A stretch of DNA of 64,000 nt from Spirogloea muscicola (GCA_009602725.1 WELB01000156.1:82772-146771), one strand, 5' to 3'; shown: positions 32,899 through 45,589, counted from the stretch's first letter. Made by a program: numbers and translations. The notes: generated by a model from the sequence alone, not told the origin.

Positions 32899-35889
32899 CT
32901 AAACTAAAGCGCCTCCGCTGTATGTTGTGTATAAGTAGCTAACAATATTCCGAGACTCGCTCAAAGATGTTCCTGTATTGGGATCCACAAGATATGGCAC
33001 CTGTACAGCTTGGCATAAGACAAGTCATACCTTCAACAGGTACATAACCGAGGTGACATGGACACAGTGACATCAACATCAAGTTCAAGCTGAAGTTGAA
33101 GTATCCATGGTTTCTCAAGGCACGTCGTGGCAACCACAGGCACAACTTGAGAATTACCTGTGTTGAGTTGTCAAGTTGGCGGAGCTTGGAACGCCTGGAG
33201 GAACCTTTGCCTACGTTGTGTAGAATATAAGGTAACTCCAACTCACACAGTGCCTCGCGAACCAGTCTTGCAAACTGGAGAATATGATGCAAGCAGCAAA
33301 GGTATAGCTGAGACCTGCAAACTCCTAGTACTTAAGCAATGAGGACCAACGCAAGACAAGCAAATGAGAGGCACTGAGCTCCTACATTATTTGACCTGAA
33401 GAACTGTCAAGCACCCAACCTGCCTGGCTAATATTACGTCGGAGAGAATGAATATTCAGTTTCTACGAGAAGAGCATGGTCTACTCCTGCCATTTTGCAA
33501 TTTGGACCTGATTGTTCTCGTATGAGTAGAGCTCCAAGAATCTGGCAGGTGCTTGAGCTGCCGCTTTCATGTGGCGCGACATGCCCCTGCCTGCTCTTAC
33601 AACTGTTGGTATCCAGCCAGTCAAGAGAGTGCTGCATGATTCACGTTCTACAGTCAGCTGGCATCAACAGCAACATCAAACTTTCCTTCCAATCTGGCAT
33701 GCCTAGGTATCGGTGCCTTCTAAATATCGGTGCACAAGACTGCCTGTCCTTGTCACTGCTTGACTGCGACAAAAGCACCAGTGATGACCAAATGACCTCC
33801 CGAGTAGCAGTCAAGCAAAATTACCTCTGAAGTAGGCCAGGTGTGGGCTGTGCCCCTGCCCCATACTCCTTAAACAGGTATCTCACAATATCACCTGCAA
33901 TGAAACCTCCCCATGATCTGCTTGAGAACGGACTGGAGGAAGAGCTGCAATTTGCCCACATGTTCCTTGAAAGCAGTTACCTACTAATGCAATGCAGTAG
34001 CACTGCTCCATGAACAGCTTGAAAATAGGGCGTTATAAGAGCTGCCAATCGGAGATTGGGACCAGTCGAATGGAACAGATAGCAGGAGGAGTCAGACATG
34101 CAGACCCTTGAGCAAAGTGGTACCCACACACTACAGCATGGAAGTGCCTGCTTGCAAATGCTGCAGTGCTAACCAGGACAGAAAGGCTGCGCTTTGAGGG
34201 GAACTGCTTGCTATGAATGTCAGGCTTACCGCTCTCATACATGCTGATGCCCGTGTTTGGGTCAACCAAATAAGGAAACCTGGACTCAACAGAGACTAGT
34301 ATCGCCCTTGAGCTGCATGCAATTCCAGCGGCTGACTATGGAGCTTGATCATAAGCCAACACTGACAAATTCCATGTATTAGTTTGAAATCAAACTTGAT
34401 CAGCAATAGCATGAGTGCTACGGGCGACACTTGCTGGATCACCTTGCAATGAGCAGGGCATGCACTTGGAGAGTATGCTAAAGAAGTGAGTCAGCAGCAC
34501 TCACTGCTCCTTTCCTCCCTGGCTTCTCACGAATTCCCGGTGGCGCACCGAGTCCTTCGGGCAAGGATAGACCTGCAAATAGGACAGGCAACTGAGGTCA
34601 AGCTGCAAAACACGGAGGAGACCATGGAGGGTCTATGCAATCGACAGAGCACTGAAGCGGCTGCAGGTCTTCTATGTGCTCCAAGGCTGAGTGACTGCAA
34701 TAGGATCTGTTGAGCCTGAGTGCCCCTTGTTGCTGAAGCCATAAAACTTGTTCATTGTCCTTCGCGAATTTAATTATGTTAATACCTCAGCAGAAAGGTC
34801 CAGCTCTGTGAGTGCCTCCCTTGTACGACGGCAGAATGGGCAGGCCTCTGCACTCAATCACAGAAGGGTATGACGACTTTATGCATGTCGACTCGTTTGT
34901 CTAGGTACGCCCACCGATTGTCGGAAGTAAGGCTGCAGCGCCGAAGTCAACAAGATGCAATGCTCAGGCCCTCGCCACAAGAAGGTCCAGGTCACTTGTG
35001 AGCAACTTCTGTGGCTTGTGACAGGGATATAAGGGCTGTAGGGAGGCCCACATCCACTCAGGCAATAAGCAGGTATGGCAGCAAGGAAGATGTACCAAAC
35101 TCGTAGAGTTGCAGGAGCTTGGCAGGCTGCTTGCTCTCGGGTGCTGCCTTCACATGCGAGCCCCACGGAAGTCGGGCCATGCTGGCGAGGCCAGACGTGA
35201 GCACCTGCGGCCACCTTCGCATGACCGCAATTCAGGTTCAAAGAGTCTTGACCTCAAACCTCATCTTGTTGCTGTGCACAAACAGTCGACGGCCCAACTG
35301 CGTATGGCTCTGCATGTGCGGACGGGCGCACATGACGCTGCGAATTTGCATTGTTGCCAAGGCAAGCAAGTCAGGCATGAAGGACGAGCGCAGGAGTCAA
35401 TGGACTGCCCGGGACTGGCAACCCAAGTCGCAGGAAACCCACATTGCCAGGGACCCGGATGTCTGCAAGAGAGGCGCACCTCTAGAGCTCGATTCCGGGG
35501 TGCTGCAGCGTCCCCGCCCTGCAAGGGGCCCCGACCGGCGGCTGCACGTCAGGGCAGGGAGCCTTGCAGGAGGGAAGGCCGGCAGTAGATGCGCATGCTT
35601 AGTGGCCATGGACGCGGAGCCTGACCGACAGAAGCTTGAGGAGCGGGCACAAGAAGCGTAGGGGCCCGGCGGCTGCGCCGCCACCAGCAGCGGCCACTGG
35701 GGCCAGCGGCGCCTCGGTGTCCTCGCCGGTGCTGCGAGCTGCCGCCTGGACGGCGAAGCCCGCACGCCAGCAATTGGGGCGCGCGCTTCCGGCGGCTGCG
35801 CTGCGCAGCAGCACGGGCAGAGGCCGCGGCGCCGGCGGCCGCCGGACAGGGCCGGCGGCGGGAGCGACGGTAAGCAAGGCCGCCGCCAT
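32899..35889 (-). CDS. Plastid tandem thioredoxin/GST-N-fold protein with CPFC site
   Basis: This matches plant plastid proteins such as Arabidopsis At5g03880 (comparison from memory), which carry two glutaredoxin/GST-N domains in series. ATG 35889 starts an Ala/Arg/Pro-rich N-terminus (MAAALLTVAPAAGPVRRPPA) that reads as a plastid transit peptide. Domain 1: exon 34847-34786 gives ACPFCRRTREALTELDLSAE with a CxxC site. The next exon, ending its acceptor in TTTGCAG near 34,573, gives VYPCPKDSVRHREFVRSQG. An exon near 34,285-34,230 gives FPYLVDPNTGISMYES before GTAAGC. Domain 2: about 33,280-33,155 gives ARLVREALCELELPYILHNV and GKGSSRRSKLRQLDNSTQ, and the last exon (about 33,025-32,899) gives VPYLVDPNTGTSLSESRNIV, ending YSGGALV and stop. 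Domain 2 lacks the CxxC, as in the plant proteins. Exons between the transit peptide and the CPFC exon were not placed. Likely a redox or electrophile-handling role in the plastid. Confidence 0.88.
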
Positions 35890-35924
35890 TGTGTGAATGC
35901 CGGCTTGGGTGGCCGAGGACGGGC

Positions 35925-36340
35925 AGTAAAGTAAGCGTGCATTGAGATATGGAGGGCCCTAGTGACCAAGTAAGAAAAAGCAGAGGCATCGACAGATGTA
36001 CATCACCTGCTGCTAAGCTGACCCCCTCAGTAAGCACGAGCATGTAGAGGTCGATAAGTATGCCCGAATAGCGGACGGCAAGCCATTGTGACAAGCTCTT
36101 TGAACACGAGCTACAGCTCGACCAGCTTTTTGTAACTAGGACTTCGTAAGGCTCGAATTGGCCCCCTTTTGTTTCATGCGCACTGTGCGCCTCTCTTCCT
36201 ATCGGCTGCAAAGCATGAGCCTGAGCTCGCTGCTAACAGGCTGACACCCGACGGTCGCAAAAATGGCAAATATGCTCTCGGCCGGGAGCACATTCTCCAC
36301 ATTGTGCACGTCCTAGACTAGCAATATTCTCAATAGGGTA
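35925..36340. repeat. LINE-associated repeat segment
   Basis: Positions 36,000-36,320 repeat a segment seen at 11,020-11,230 and 45,850-46,020, with landmarks ACATCACCTGCTGCTAAGCT, CAGCTCGACCAGC and GAGCTCGCTGCTAACAGGCT. It belongs to the LINE 3' region of one subfamily. No gene is present. Confidence 0.65.
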
Positions 36341-37687
36341 TCAAAGCGAGGATCCATGCAGCCACAAGGTGTCTAGTACGGCCGATAGGAGGTGATCGCT
36401 ACGGCCTTAGTCAGATCAGTGCTGCAGCTTTCTCTGCTATGCACTTCCCACTGCGTGACCAGCGATGTGGGTCGTTTGCGCCTCCATCACCACCACATCG
36501 ACCAAGGCTCGTGGGCCTCCGCAAGGTTGTACACCCATATGCATAGCACACCCGAAGGAGAATCGCGCTTCACCGTTGACGTCATGGCTGTGAGTGGGCG
36601 GCCCAGCGGGAGTCCACGGACTGGACAGGGAGGAAACAGAGGCAACCCACAGGGGAAACACGCGGCGCGTGGTGGAAGAAGGCGAGCGGATCACCAAGCC
36701 CGAGCTCGGGGTGAAGCAAGATGAGTCGGACGGGCAGTCGATTGGAAGGGCATTGGAACGGGGCTGCAATTGTAGCACAGCATCGATGTCTAAGAAGGGC
36801 ATCTCTTTTCAAGGGGCCGAGGTTTACAGTAAGCCAGCCCATCTCGGCTATCAACGGTCGACCCCACCAGTAATCACCCCACCAGTCTGCCGGCATCGAC
36901 CTGCCGATGGTCCCCAGTCAAACAACTCGTCAGTAGCCACGTCGATGGCCACTGACATTTTACTTCCAACAGGCTTCTTGCAGGTATACCACCAACGGGC
37001 TCTAGCATACCCTCTCACTTTTGTCACGTTAAGAGCTCACAGGCGGAAAAGAAACTGTACTTTGGCACAGAGCTGGATGAAGGCGGCCAGCGTACTGTTG
37101 CCACACAGCATGAAGTGGTGGCAAGGCTCACGTGTAACATGATAGCTCACTATTTGTACCGTTGTTGCTCATTGCAGAGCATGTTTGACCTCGACGACTC
37201 CAGGCAATTGCCAAGGTGCTGCCAGCAGGGTGATTGCTGTATTGCTTACCCCTCTTTGCCTTTGCTACCAGAGGCTAATGCCATGTTCAGAGACCAGATA
37301 CAGCATTAGGGGCAGGGGCAGGTTGCCAGCTGAATGCACGTTAGAGACTAGCAGCCTGGTGTTCCTGCACCTTCTCAACGTGAGGCTCAAAATGCCTCTG
37401 GGTTGGCCAGCAAAGCGGCAGCACATAGCAGTGTATGGTGTGCAGGTATGAATGGCGGGGCTGGAGCAAAAAGCAGGGTGGAAGTAATAATACTGGATTG
37501 CTGCAAGAGTCGAAGGCCCGCATGCTACTTGCGTCGCTTCCGGGGTGCACTCACATAGGATTGGGTCACTCAGCAATGCTCGTGCTGCAATTTCCTCTAT
37601 CTCTGCCCTTTGTTCAATGCTACAGCCGCCCTTGTCCTCCTCTTCATTGATCACTTTTCTGGGGCCAATACCAGCCGTGACATATGC
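36341..37687 (+). other. Unresolved region with exon-like blocks
   Basis: A degenerate LINE tail may lie at about 36,585-36,640 (ATGGCTGTGAGTGGGCGGCC). On the plus strand, open blocks bordered by splice-like sites occur at about 36,900-36,982 (VATSMATDILLPTGFLQ before GTATAC), 37,048-37,133 (AEKKLYFGTELDEGGQRTVA) and 37,180-37,218 (SMFDLDDSRQLP before GTGCTG). They may be exons of one gene, but I do not recognise the protein and cannot confirm phase or ends. The gene, if real, would converge on XRCC4. Confidence 0.3.
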
Positions 37688-39412
37688 CTAACCCTTCTCC
37701 TTGTCTGATTGCTCCTCATCAACTGTGGCAGCCTTGGATACGGCCCCCTCATCATCTGCTTCATCCATGGCTGAGATGGTCTCCCTCCCGGCTGTGCTTT
37801 CAACCACTGCCATCTTACCCGTCCTCCTGGAAGCCTGCTTTCCTACCCCAGATGGCCCCACCTTCGCAGCCTCTGTCTGCTTATGGCCACTGTCCTCCTC
37901 ATCCGTACCATCCTCCATGTCCTCGCTCTTTTCACTCTTGGCATCAGAATCGCCATCAGACTCCGCCGTTGCCTTTGAGGCGGGTGCCCTGGCTGCCACA
38001 GTTTGCAGCTCCCGTATCTTCGCCTTCTTGGCGTTTAGCAACACCACAACCTGCTCACAAGAGAAGATAGGAGTGCAGGTTTAAGCTTGACCTTGGGTGC
38101 ATGGCAGCTTGAAGACTTGCCTTCCAACTTTACTGTGTTTGTGCCACAAGCTCAGAATGGGTTTTGCCTTTCTATATATGGAGGCTGTATGATGCTGCAA
38201 CATACAAACAAAGAAGGGCACCCATCTGCCCCTCGAGCTCCTGAGAGTTGCATCAAAAGAAAATTTTTCAAATTGCTATTATTTGTGTTGTCTTAGGGAA
38301 GTGCTCACATAATTAAGATGGACTTGCCCATATTACACAAGAATGAATGGAGAGGCTCACAAGCTCGCAGACCTTTTTCAGCAGAACATCTTCTGCCTGC
38401 TGCTTGGCATCTTTGAACCGTTCACTCTGCGTCAGGCATTTCTCTGCTTCCACTTTCATCCGCTCGAAGCTGCGGGCTTTCTCATCAACTGTCTCCTGCC
38501 ACTCCAGGATTCTATTGACTGCCGGGCATTAAGTGTCAATGCCTGTGAAGCAGGGGCCACATTCATCCTCCACTCAACACGACATCTGACAACATGCAGG
38601 AGACTTTGCAGCTTCTTGACACTAAATACTAGTGCAATTGTATGTGGACCTAGTATGAGATATGGTAGGCCATTTTGTCAGACTTGTGGGAGGGTTTGGC
38701 TCACCAGCAAGGTCACGCGATCGTCCATGACAAAATCCAGGATGCTGCAAATGACCTCTTGGCTGTTGGAGGCTGCCTCCAGCTCCCACCTGGCCTCGTA
38801 CTTGATGCCTCCTTCAGCCAATAGGAGAGTCCATGTCAACTACACAGCGGCAACCAGCTGCATATGAGCTGCCCACGGAAGCGCCCCTGCTGAAATTCCC
38901 GCTAAATGACGCTGGATGTGAGCGAGCGTGCTCGCTCGATGAGTGACCAAGAATCAGGCGTGAGGGCCCGCCATGACACACCAAGGCCTTCCCGTCCTCA
39001 GACATGTCGAGGCTGTAGCTTGACGAAGACTGCTGTTGCGCAAGGTACTTTATGACGACGTCCCGCACGTACTCTTCTGGGGGAATGTCCCAGTCGTCAG
39101 CTCTCTCGGCCACCTCGGCGCTGGACGCTGTGGGGAAAACAGACGCAATGCGGCGCCACGGAGATGAGACCGCGCGGTCAGCAGGCCCCCAGGCGCTTGC
39201 TGGTAGAGCTGCGTACCACCAGCGGAGCGCGAAATGACGCAGGCCCCAGGCAGGAAAAGCGCACCATGGCAGGTCCATGCGGCGGCGCCGTTGGTGACGG
39301 CCAGGTGGAAGGCGTCAGGGAGCCAGGCGCCGCGCACGTAGACGGCGCCTGCGGGCGCCAGGCGCAGGCGGGCGCAGGTTGCGGGCGCCGGCGCGGGCGG
39401 CGAGGCAGCCAT
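37688..39412 (-). CDS. XRCC4: XRCC4, non-homologous end-joining scaffold
   Basis: XRCC4 forms a coiled-coil dimer that binds and stabilises DNA ligase IV in double-strand break repair. Exon 1 (39412-39265) gives APAGAVYVRGAWLPDAFHLA and NGAAAWTCH. Exon 2 (from 39127, phase matched) gives SSAEVAERADDWDIPPEEYV and VIKYLAQQQSSSSYSLDMSE, like Arabidopsis ATEEEV..RAAQWDQP and YLGFQQPNSVYSF. A third exon near 38,820-38,704 gives KYEARWELEAASNSQEVICS and ILDFVMDDRVTLL. A fourth (about 38,520-38,373) gives VDEKARSFERMKVEAEKCLT, the start of the coiled coil. The last (about 38,050-37,688) gives VVLLNAKKAKIRELQ, the hallmark end of the helix, then an acidic Ser/Glu/Asp tail ending DKEKG. The head domain, helix and tail are therefore all present. 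The splice border of exon 2 to 3 is uncertain by a few bases. Confidence 0.9.
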
Positions 39413-39544
39413 ACCCCGGGGCCGCGAGGGAGGGCCTGCTGCTGCTCTTCTGCAGCTGCCATCGAGGAAGTCCCAGGGCGACCATCCTTTCGCGGCAGCC
39501 GCGTCGTAGCTGCGCGACTCAGCGCTCCCGGCCCCTTGTGGGCC

Positions 39545-40440
39545 TTGCGCCTTTTTCCATCGGGTTGGCCTTTCTATCGCAGCGCTTCTGGCCCCTTCGT
39601 GCCATAGCCTCTTCAGTCCCCGCAGTCGCTGCTTAGCTCGTACTTTGGCCCCTTCATCATTGTCCCTTTGGACATTGTCCATTCTTTTTTGGGCTGGCTT
39701 TGCCAGCCCCTCTTCTCTATGCCCCTGTCCTCAATGGGCGAGCCCTTCTCTCTCGTCTCTATGGGCGCGCGCACTTCTCTTCGAACCTTGTCAATTCTTT
39801 TCGGGCTGGCTTCTCCCATTGGGAGAGCCACTTCTTCTTCGTGGTTTGGCCCCGTCGAACCTTGTCGGTTCTTCTCGGGCTGGCTTCTCACAGCCCTTGC
39901 CCCCGTTGGAAGAGCCACTCTCTCGCAGCCATCGCCCCCTTCAGATGATCTCACTAGGAGCATTTTAGACGACTTTAGTAGTTGCCAGCCGGCAGCTACT
40001 GGCAGCTAGTTTGTCGGATTTGAGGCTCCTCACTCGTGACTACTGAGTTGGACTGAGTGGTCCATCCTCCCCCGTTTCACACGCGAGCAGGCCGTGCTAT
40101 AGCCGCCGCCTCTGGGTCTCGGCGGACTGCCTCTTTCCCTGCAGCGAGCTACTCAGACCTGATGTTGCTCACTCGTGGGTACTGAGCTTCCATCTGCTTC
40201 GTCTCTGTGTTCTGTAGTGTTTTGTAGTGTAATCCTTTTTCCGGCTCCTCGTTTTTTGAGCTGGCTTTGCCAGCCCTTCTTCTCTTATGGGCGCGCACTT
40301 CTCTGACATAGCATCTTCAGGCCCCTTCGTAGCTGCTGAGCGCTTTCTAGGCCCCTCCGTCATTTGGCCCCTTCGAACCTTTGTCAATTCTCTTCGGGCT
40401 GGCTTTTCACAGCCCTTGCCCCCATTAGGAGTATCCTCAG
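39545..40440 (+). repeat. LINE tails and a LINE C-terminus, plus orientation
   Basis: Plus-oriented 3' ends are stacked here: hairpin units at about 39,690-39,710, 39,800-39,830, 39,875-39,905, 40,258-40,280 and 40,395-40,420. Each is followed or preceded by the block TTGTCAATTCTTTTCGGGCT or a variant. Positions 40,010-40,265 are the reverse complement of 23,550-23,830. No host gene. Confidence 0.75.
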
Positions 40441-41100
40441 TGGTTGCCAGCGCTTGGCCGGCCCCCTCGGGGCCTTGCCAGTCCTCTGGAGCCGGCTTTC
40501 CTTTCCTTCTTGTGCGTGGTTTACCTTATTGCTTCCCCTGTCCCCATCTCGTCCCTTGTTCATTCTATTTTGATAGGGGCTGGCTTTTCCCAGCCCATGT
40601 CCTCGGTGGGCGAGCCCGCCTTCTTTCCTACGGGCCCCGCCCCCTCGGGACGCTCGGTGGGGGGGCTGCCCACGAGCTGGGGCCCCAGCGGCGCCACTCC
40701 CCGGGGCGGCCCGCCCCGCCGCCGCGCCCGAGGCCGAGGCCCNCTGGCCGCCCGGCGCACACCTGCACCCGCACCCGCCGCTGCGCGCCCCCGCGCTGGG
40801 CCTGCGGCTCCTCAGCCTGGGCCTGGGCCTCGGCCTGGGCTTCGGCCTGGGCATCGGCGTCGGCCTGGGCATCAGCCTGCGCATGTGCGCAGCATTCGGC
40901 CTGCGCCTCTCCGGGCGCCGCGCCGCCGCCTCCTGGCTCGCCACCGCCCTGTCCCAGCGCTGACTCCTGCGCCTGCCCTCGGCTGCTGCGCCCGCGAGTT
41001 GCCACACCCCACGGCGGGCTCGCCCGCCACTCCGCTGCAGACGCTCTTCAGGCGCCAGCCCGTCCGTCTGCACTGGCATTGGCAGCCTGACGCAAGCTCC
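40441..41100 (+). other. Gly/Leu-rich hydrophobic reading frame, uncertain gene
   Basis: One plus-strand frame at about 40,790-40,963 encodes LGLRLLSLGLGLGLGFGLGI, then GVGLGISLRMCAAFGLRL and a stop after ALSQR. This is a plausible glycine-zipper membrane segment of a small protein, resembling short Gly-rich plant membrane proteins. The same DNA read in other frames gives Ala/Trp or Pro/Arg repeats, so the signal may simply reflect a GCCTGG-type hexamer repeat. An N at 40,743 lies in the upstream part. Start and splice structure are unknown. Confidence 0.3.
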
Positions 41101-42275
41101 CTCGCTGGATGCCTGTGCTCAACTCAACCAAGACTGACATCCCGCAAGCGAGCCTCGCTTTGCAAATTGCAACAATCTCCTCCAATCACTCATTGCCAGC
41201 CCATTTGTCCTGAAAGCAGTCCCCTCCGTGAGCATTGCCGCCTGGGTCCAGCTGGGCATGCCACAGGGCACCTTTGTGCTCTTGACTGGCACAGGGGGCT
41301 TCGGCTGCCAAGTCGCCTGCTGGTATAGCAACCCGACAACCAGACTATACAGGCCAATGTGCTCGAATGCGGCCAACCCCTTCCTGGTATACAACAGTTA
41401 CTGGCAAGCAGCCGGTTGTCCTCCCTTAGCCACGAGCTTTTATCATGATGGTGGTGCTCATGAAAGAAGTCGAACCCTTGTACAATGCGAGTGTTGTGTA
41501 GCGGTGTCAGCGCCTCTGTATGAGGGCAAAGGTAGAACCAGTGTGTTTGTGTAGAAGAGGAGCGTTCCTGTTGCACATGTTGCACAACCCAATGTGTAGC
41601 TGGTCTAGCTGTAGTGCAGGCTCATTCTTTCTATAAGATGAGCACTTAAGAGAACAACATCTGAAGACTCTCTGTGCACCCTCCAGCATTTCTGAGCTTG
41701 AAAAATTGCAATGGCTGCCAGGGTGTCCAATACCATCATCATTCTGCTGTGTACATGTTCTCTGTGAGCTTTATCTGACACGGTCATGTAGCCGGTTGTG
41801 CTCATTCCGCGTAAAGCAGGGCAGAATTTTAATAACCTGCAAGTGCCTTGCAATGATCTTCTTATGAGATTCACATACCAGCTCTTTTGGCAGCCCCAGA
41901 TGTCACAGCAGCAATGCTGAAATCATCGGTGCATGAGTGGCCTTGTCCATCTGCAAGATCAGGCAGCACATGGCGCGCAACTGCGCGTCATGTCTGAGCC
42001 TCAAGCTTCATCAGCTCATATGACGACATTACCAAGTTGGAGTGGGTAAGAATAACAACAATGTGCTTCACCCTTACCAATTTGCCCCAGCGTACCTTGA
42101 CAAATGGGACAGAGGCAAAGCAAGGCGGGAAAACCTAGCATAAATGCGTGTAGCAAGGACCAACAAATGCGTTGGAACTTGCTCAAATGGTTGTACACAG
42201 GGGCAGACTGCTAAATTTAGCAGACCCACCTAAGATTGGGGCTACAAGCGTTCCTAAGAGACCACATGAATCCTG
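41101..42275. other. Gap without a recognisable gene
   Basis: Only short frames without family resemblance. The right end is the 3' flank of the TBL gene, whose stop is at 42,276. Confidence 0.4.
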
Positions 42276-45200
42276 CTATTGCCTTCTGTGCAAGTCCGTT
42301 TGCAGCTTGTACTGCAAAATGTCTGTCCAGACATCTGGCAGTCCTGGCAGGCACCAATGGGTGCAGTCGTATGTCGTCTTGCTATTCTGGGCTGACCCGT
42401 AGTACTTGCCAACATGCGCATCAATACGAAAATTGGACAAGTGCGTGATGTCAAGTATGCGGAATGGCGAGTTGATGAAGGTATTGTACTCCATCCGGCG
42501 AAAGCTAGTGGAGATGTCTACTTTCTCAAAGGCTGCAACTTGCGAGGTGCCTGTCGGCTGGGTCGCCGTACAAGCTGGCTTATTGCCAATGTGATAGGTG
42601 TAGTGAGATGGAGAATATGTCAACCACATGGGCACACCCTGCATGGTATGGAGACCATAGCAGAGCAGTCATCAGTATAATGGCACAGTTGCTGACGCAT
42701 GTCGTTTCCATCTTGGCAACTGCAAGCTTGAAGAGCCAGTCAGGCCTCACAACAGCTAGCGAGCATTCTGAGTGCTTCTCTTATAGTGATGTCGTTGGCT
42801 TCTGTAGCATCAGAGATAGGGGCTTACCAGGTACTTCGGATGCCTGACTGACACATAGTTTTTCACATAGTTAAGTGCTGCTTGGTAAGCATTCAGAGGT
42901 GCAAGCTTCACCACGCGGTTGCCTTGCACAAACGTCGTGGACCTAACTTCTGTAGACCCCTGGTTGGAGAGAAACCAGTGCCCTGACATGAAAATAGTAA
43001 GGTCTATGCGCCTCAGTGGACCAGCCCACTGTGGGTCCGGCTGGTCCAGCCACACAAGGTAGTTGTTGGGCCCTGGCGCAGGCAGGCCGTAACGATGAAA
43101 GTCTGCAGCAGCATTGCTGCACAACCAGAGTGGGCACATCAGCAGCCCATGCTCCCCTGTCAAAGGGGGAGTCAAGGTTCAATGTTCACACGTCCCCGTA
43201 GTAGCCCCTCTGCATGAGCTGAAGGCGCTTTCCTGATTCTACCAGCAGTGTGACTACAAGTTGGAAGAAAATTGCCCTCTCCAACGATTTGACAATGGAA
43301 TTGGTGAGGCCTAGGATGTGTAGTAGCAATACCTGTATTTGACAAGATAAGGAGCCACAACTGTGATGACTCGAAGGTGGTAGCTGGGGACCATGATTCC
43401 AGTTACAGGTACACCGGCCACATTCCCTGCCCACAGCTCCGTCTTGGCGTGCCTAGCGATTTGGCAGATGAGGGACTGTGCATAGTCTCTGGAGAAGGAG
43501 TCGCCGACAATGCCCACTATCTGCAATGCTGTGCAGATGAGCAATCAGGTACTAGACAAGGACCACTATCTCACATCAAAGCTCAAGCACATCCTATGCC
43601 GAGTCGGACATGAACTTGTTCGATAGAAGCCCCATACTGGGTTGGACTGCTTGACAATCCATGGCTTGTACCCAGCCATCAACCACACACGTACAGCGAT
43701 GATTATGTCATATCTATCAGTCAGCAATTGAGGACGGTGTGAGCAGCAGAGCAATCACGACACAGTCCCCTGAGTAGTGAGCTGCCACCATGCGCCCTCG
43801 ATCTGCTCACCTTGCCTCGCAGCAGACTCAAGAAGTAGGCCGGATCAAACTGGGCAACTCTGCACCGGTAGGGTCTCCAGGAGTAGTGCTGGTAGTTTCC
43901 ATCCTTGCGGCCATTCCGATCGCAATTGAATGAAGACCGTATGAAAGGGCAATCGTAACCTGTGTAACGCTTGGGCGCTTTCGAGTAAAGCCATCTACCT
44001 TGTGTATAGTCACAAGCTGCACAGACAAGCCAAGAAGGCTGATGAGAGTGTTGTGCAGATATCAGTAGCCAGTACCGAGTACCGGCTGTCAGCAGCCGTG
44101 AAAGGAAGTTGAATGCTGATGCTTTCAACTTGGTAGAGGTTCTTGTCCCCGTTGTTGTCACCAGCTGCATGTGCTGTACGGACTGACAGTCATAGAATCT
44201 CTCTTCATACCCCTTCTTCTCGCTTCCTCTCCCCTTTTCCCTTTTGCTCTGCAACTAGCTGTTGCCCATGTCTTGCTTTCTGCACTGCGACCTCCAATGC
44301 TGACCGGGGGGTACTAAGAGCGCCCTGTCTGCCTAGCCTGTGGCTCCGTCAAGAACACCTGTATGCATCTGGCTGGCTTTCACAGCCGCTCTTTCAATAT
44401 CAGCAGCCGCATTTTTATAAGAATGTTGCTGCAACTTTGTGCTCGACCCCTGTGACTGGCTCCTTTGCAGCACCGGCCATCTCTCTCATGAGATCTCTCC
44501 GTGCTCCATCTCCAGCCTCTTTAAGCTAGAGGTGCTCTGTTCCCCAGTCTCTGACTGTGTTGCAGAGAAGCTTCTGCAAAAAATCTCCCTCGACAACTGC
44601 TGGCAACAGAAACGATGGCCTCCTGAGGTCGCCTTCTGCAGTTGCTTGTTGCACTATCTTCCGGTGCTACATCCAGACCCAGGAGTTGGCGCTGATCTGA
44701 GAGGTGACTCACCAGCCTTGAGCTGTCGCCGAGCGACAGGGTGAGTGCTGTTACCCGCAGCACTGGCGGCACTTTCCAGATCGAGTGTCCAGCGGCTGTC
44801 CGTCGTGTTGTCCACCTCGTCGAAGTAGGGGAAAGCGCTCCAATGGGCGTCCAGGTCAACGGAGGGCGGACTTCCAGCCGAACAATGTCCTGGAAAGATG
44901 GTCACGGAAGCGGTCATGCTTGTTCTCAGTAGCGCGAGCACTACAGAGGCGGCACCACAGGCTGCGAATGCATGGCACGATCTGCTCGGGCTTGGGCGCG
45001 CAGTGGTTACAGCGGAAGCACAGTGCCCGCCGCCCGCTGACTGCTGCAACCGCGTGTCTCGGCAACCACAAGCCTAGGGGCTCCAAGCATGGCTTGGGGA
45101 TCCGGCTCGTCCCCGACCGATGCCGGAGCCGACGAGGCCCGACACAGGGAGCGCACGACAGGGGGCCGGGCCTCACCGGCAGGCAGCAGCAGCAGCAGCG

Positions 45201-45309
45201 CGATCGCCGCCAGGCCGGAGCCGCGCGCAGGCGGCCTGGGATCGGCGGGGCCTCCCATGTCCGATCGCAGCTGCCGTGCTCGCCGCGCCGGCGGCGAGCC
45301 TGTCGGCAT
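42276..45309 (-). CDS. Trichome-birefringence-like (PC-esterase) O-acetyltransferase
   Basis: This is a TBL/DUF231 family protein, Golgi enzymes that acetylate cell-wall polysaccharides. ATG 45309 starts a short basic segment and a hydrophobic anchor (GLAAIALLLLLPAG) typical of type II Golgi proteins. A linker exon near 44,900-44,740 carries DAHWSAFPYFDEVDN. The PMR5N domain exon (about 44,013-43,811) reads CDYTQGRWLYSKAPKRYTGY, DCPFIRSSFNCDRNGR and SWRPYRCRVAQFDPAYFL. The next exon (about 43,530-43,380) has the catalytic GDS motif (IVGIVGDSFSRDYAQSLICQ). The exon near 43,090-42,830 has IDLTIFMSGHWFLS. The last exon ends YDCTHWCLPGLPDVWTDILQ, which contains the DxxH pair (DCTH). Ser, Asp and His are all present. 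A LINE tail lies in the intron at 44.3-44.4 kb. Borders between some exons are approximate. Confidence 0.88.
44310..44420 (+). mobile_element. Solo LINE 3'UTR inside a TBL intron
   Basis: A 110-bp segment matches the 3'UTR of the intact LINE (compare 13,515-13,615 reversed): GGTACTAAGAGCGCCCTG, CTAGCCTGTGGCTCCGTC, GGCTGGCTTTCACAGCC and AATATCAGCAGCCGC, in the same order. It is an extreme 5' truncation, inserted opposite to the host gene direction. Confidence 0.85.
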
Positions 45310-45589
45310 GGTCGCAAGCGGAGCCCTCTCGCGAGCGCGCGATCATGGGCGACGGACGGTGGGCGGAGGCCCTTCCGGCAAGCGGAGGAGCCGCCGTCCC
45401 GCAATGCGGCGCCCGTCCGGCGGGGGCCTCCCCTGGCTGGCGCGGCAGCGGGCGCCCAGCAGAGCACGGCGGGAGATGCGGAGTACGCCGCTGAAGCCAC
45501 AGAGCGGGCCGCCGCCGCCGCCGCCGCCGCCACCGCAGCCGCCGCCGCCGCCGTGCGGGGGGCCTACTGGTGGGAGGCGAAGCTCGTCC

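Noticed and set aside
41119-41874. Minus-strand frames as extra TBL exons
   Set aside because: The TBL C-terminus with DCTH and a stop at 42,276 is complete; these frames lie beyond it and match nothing.
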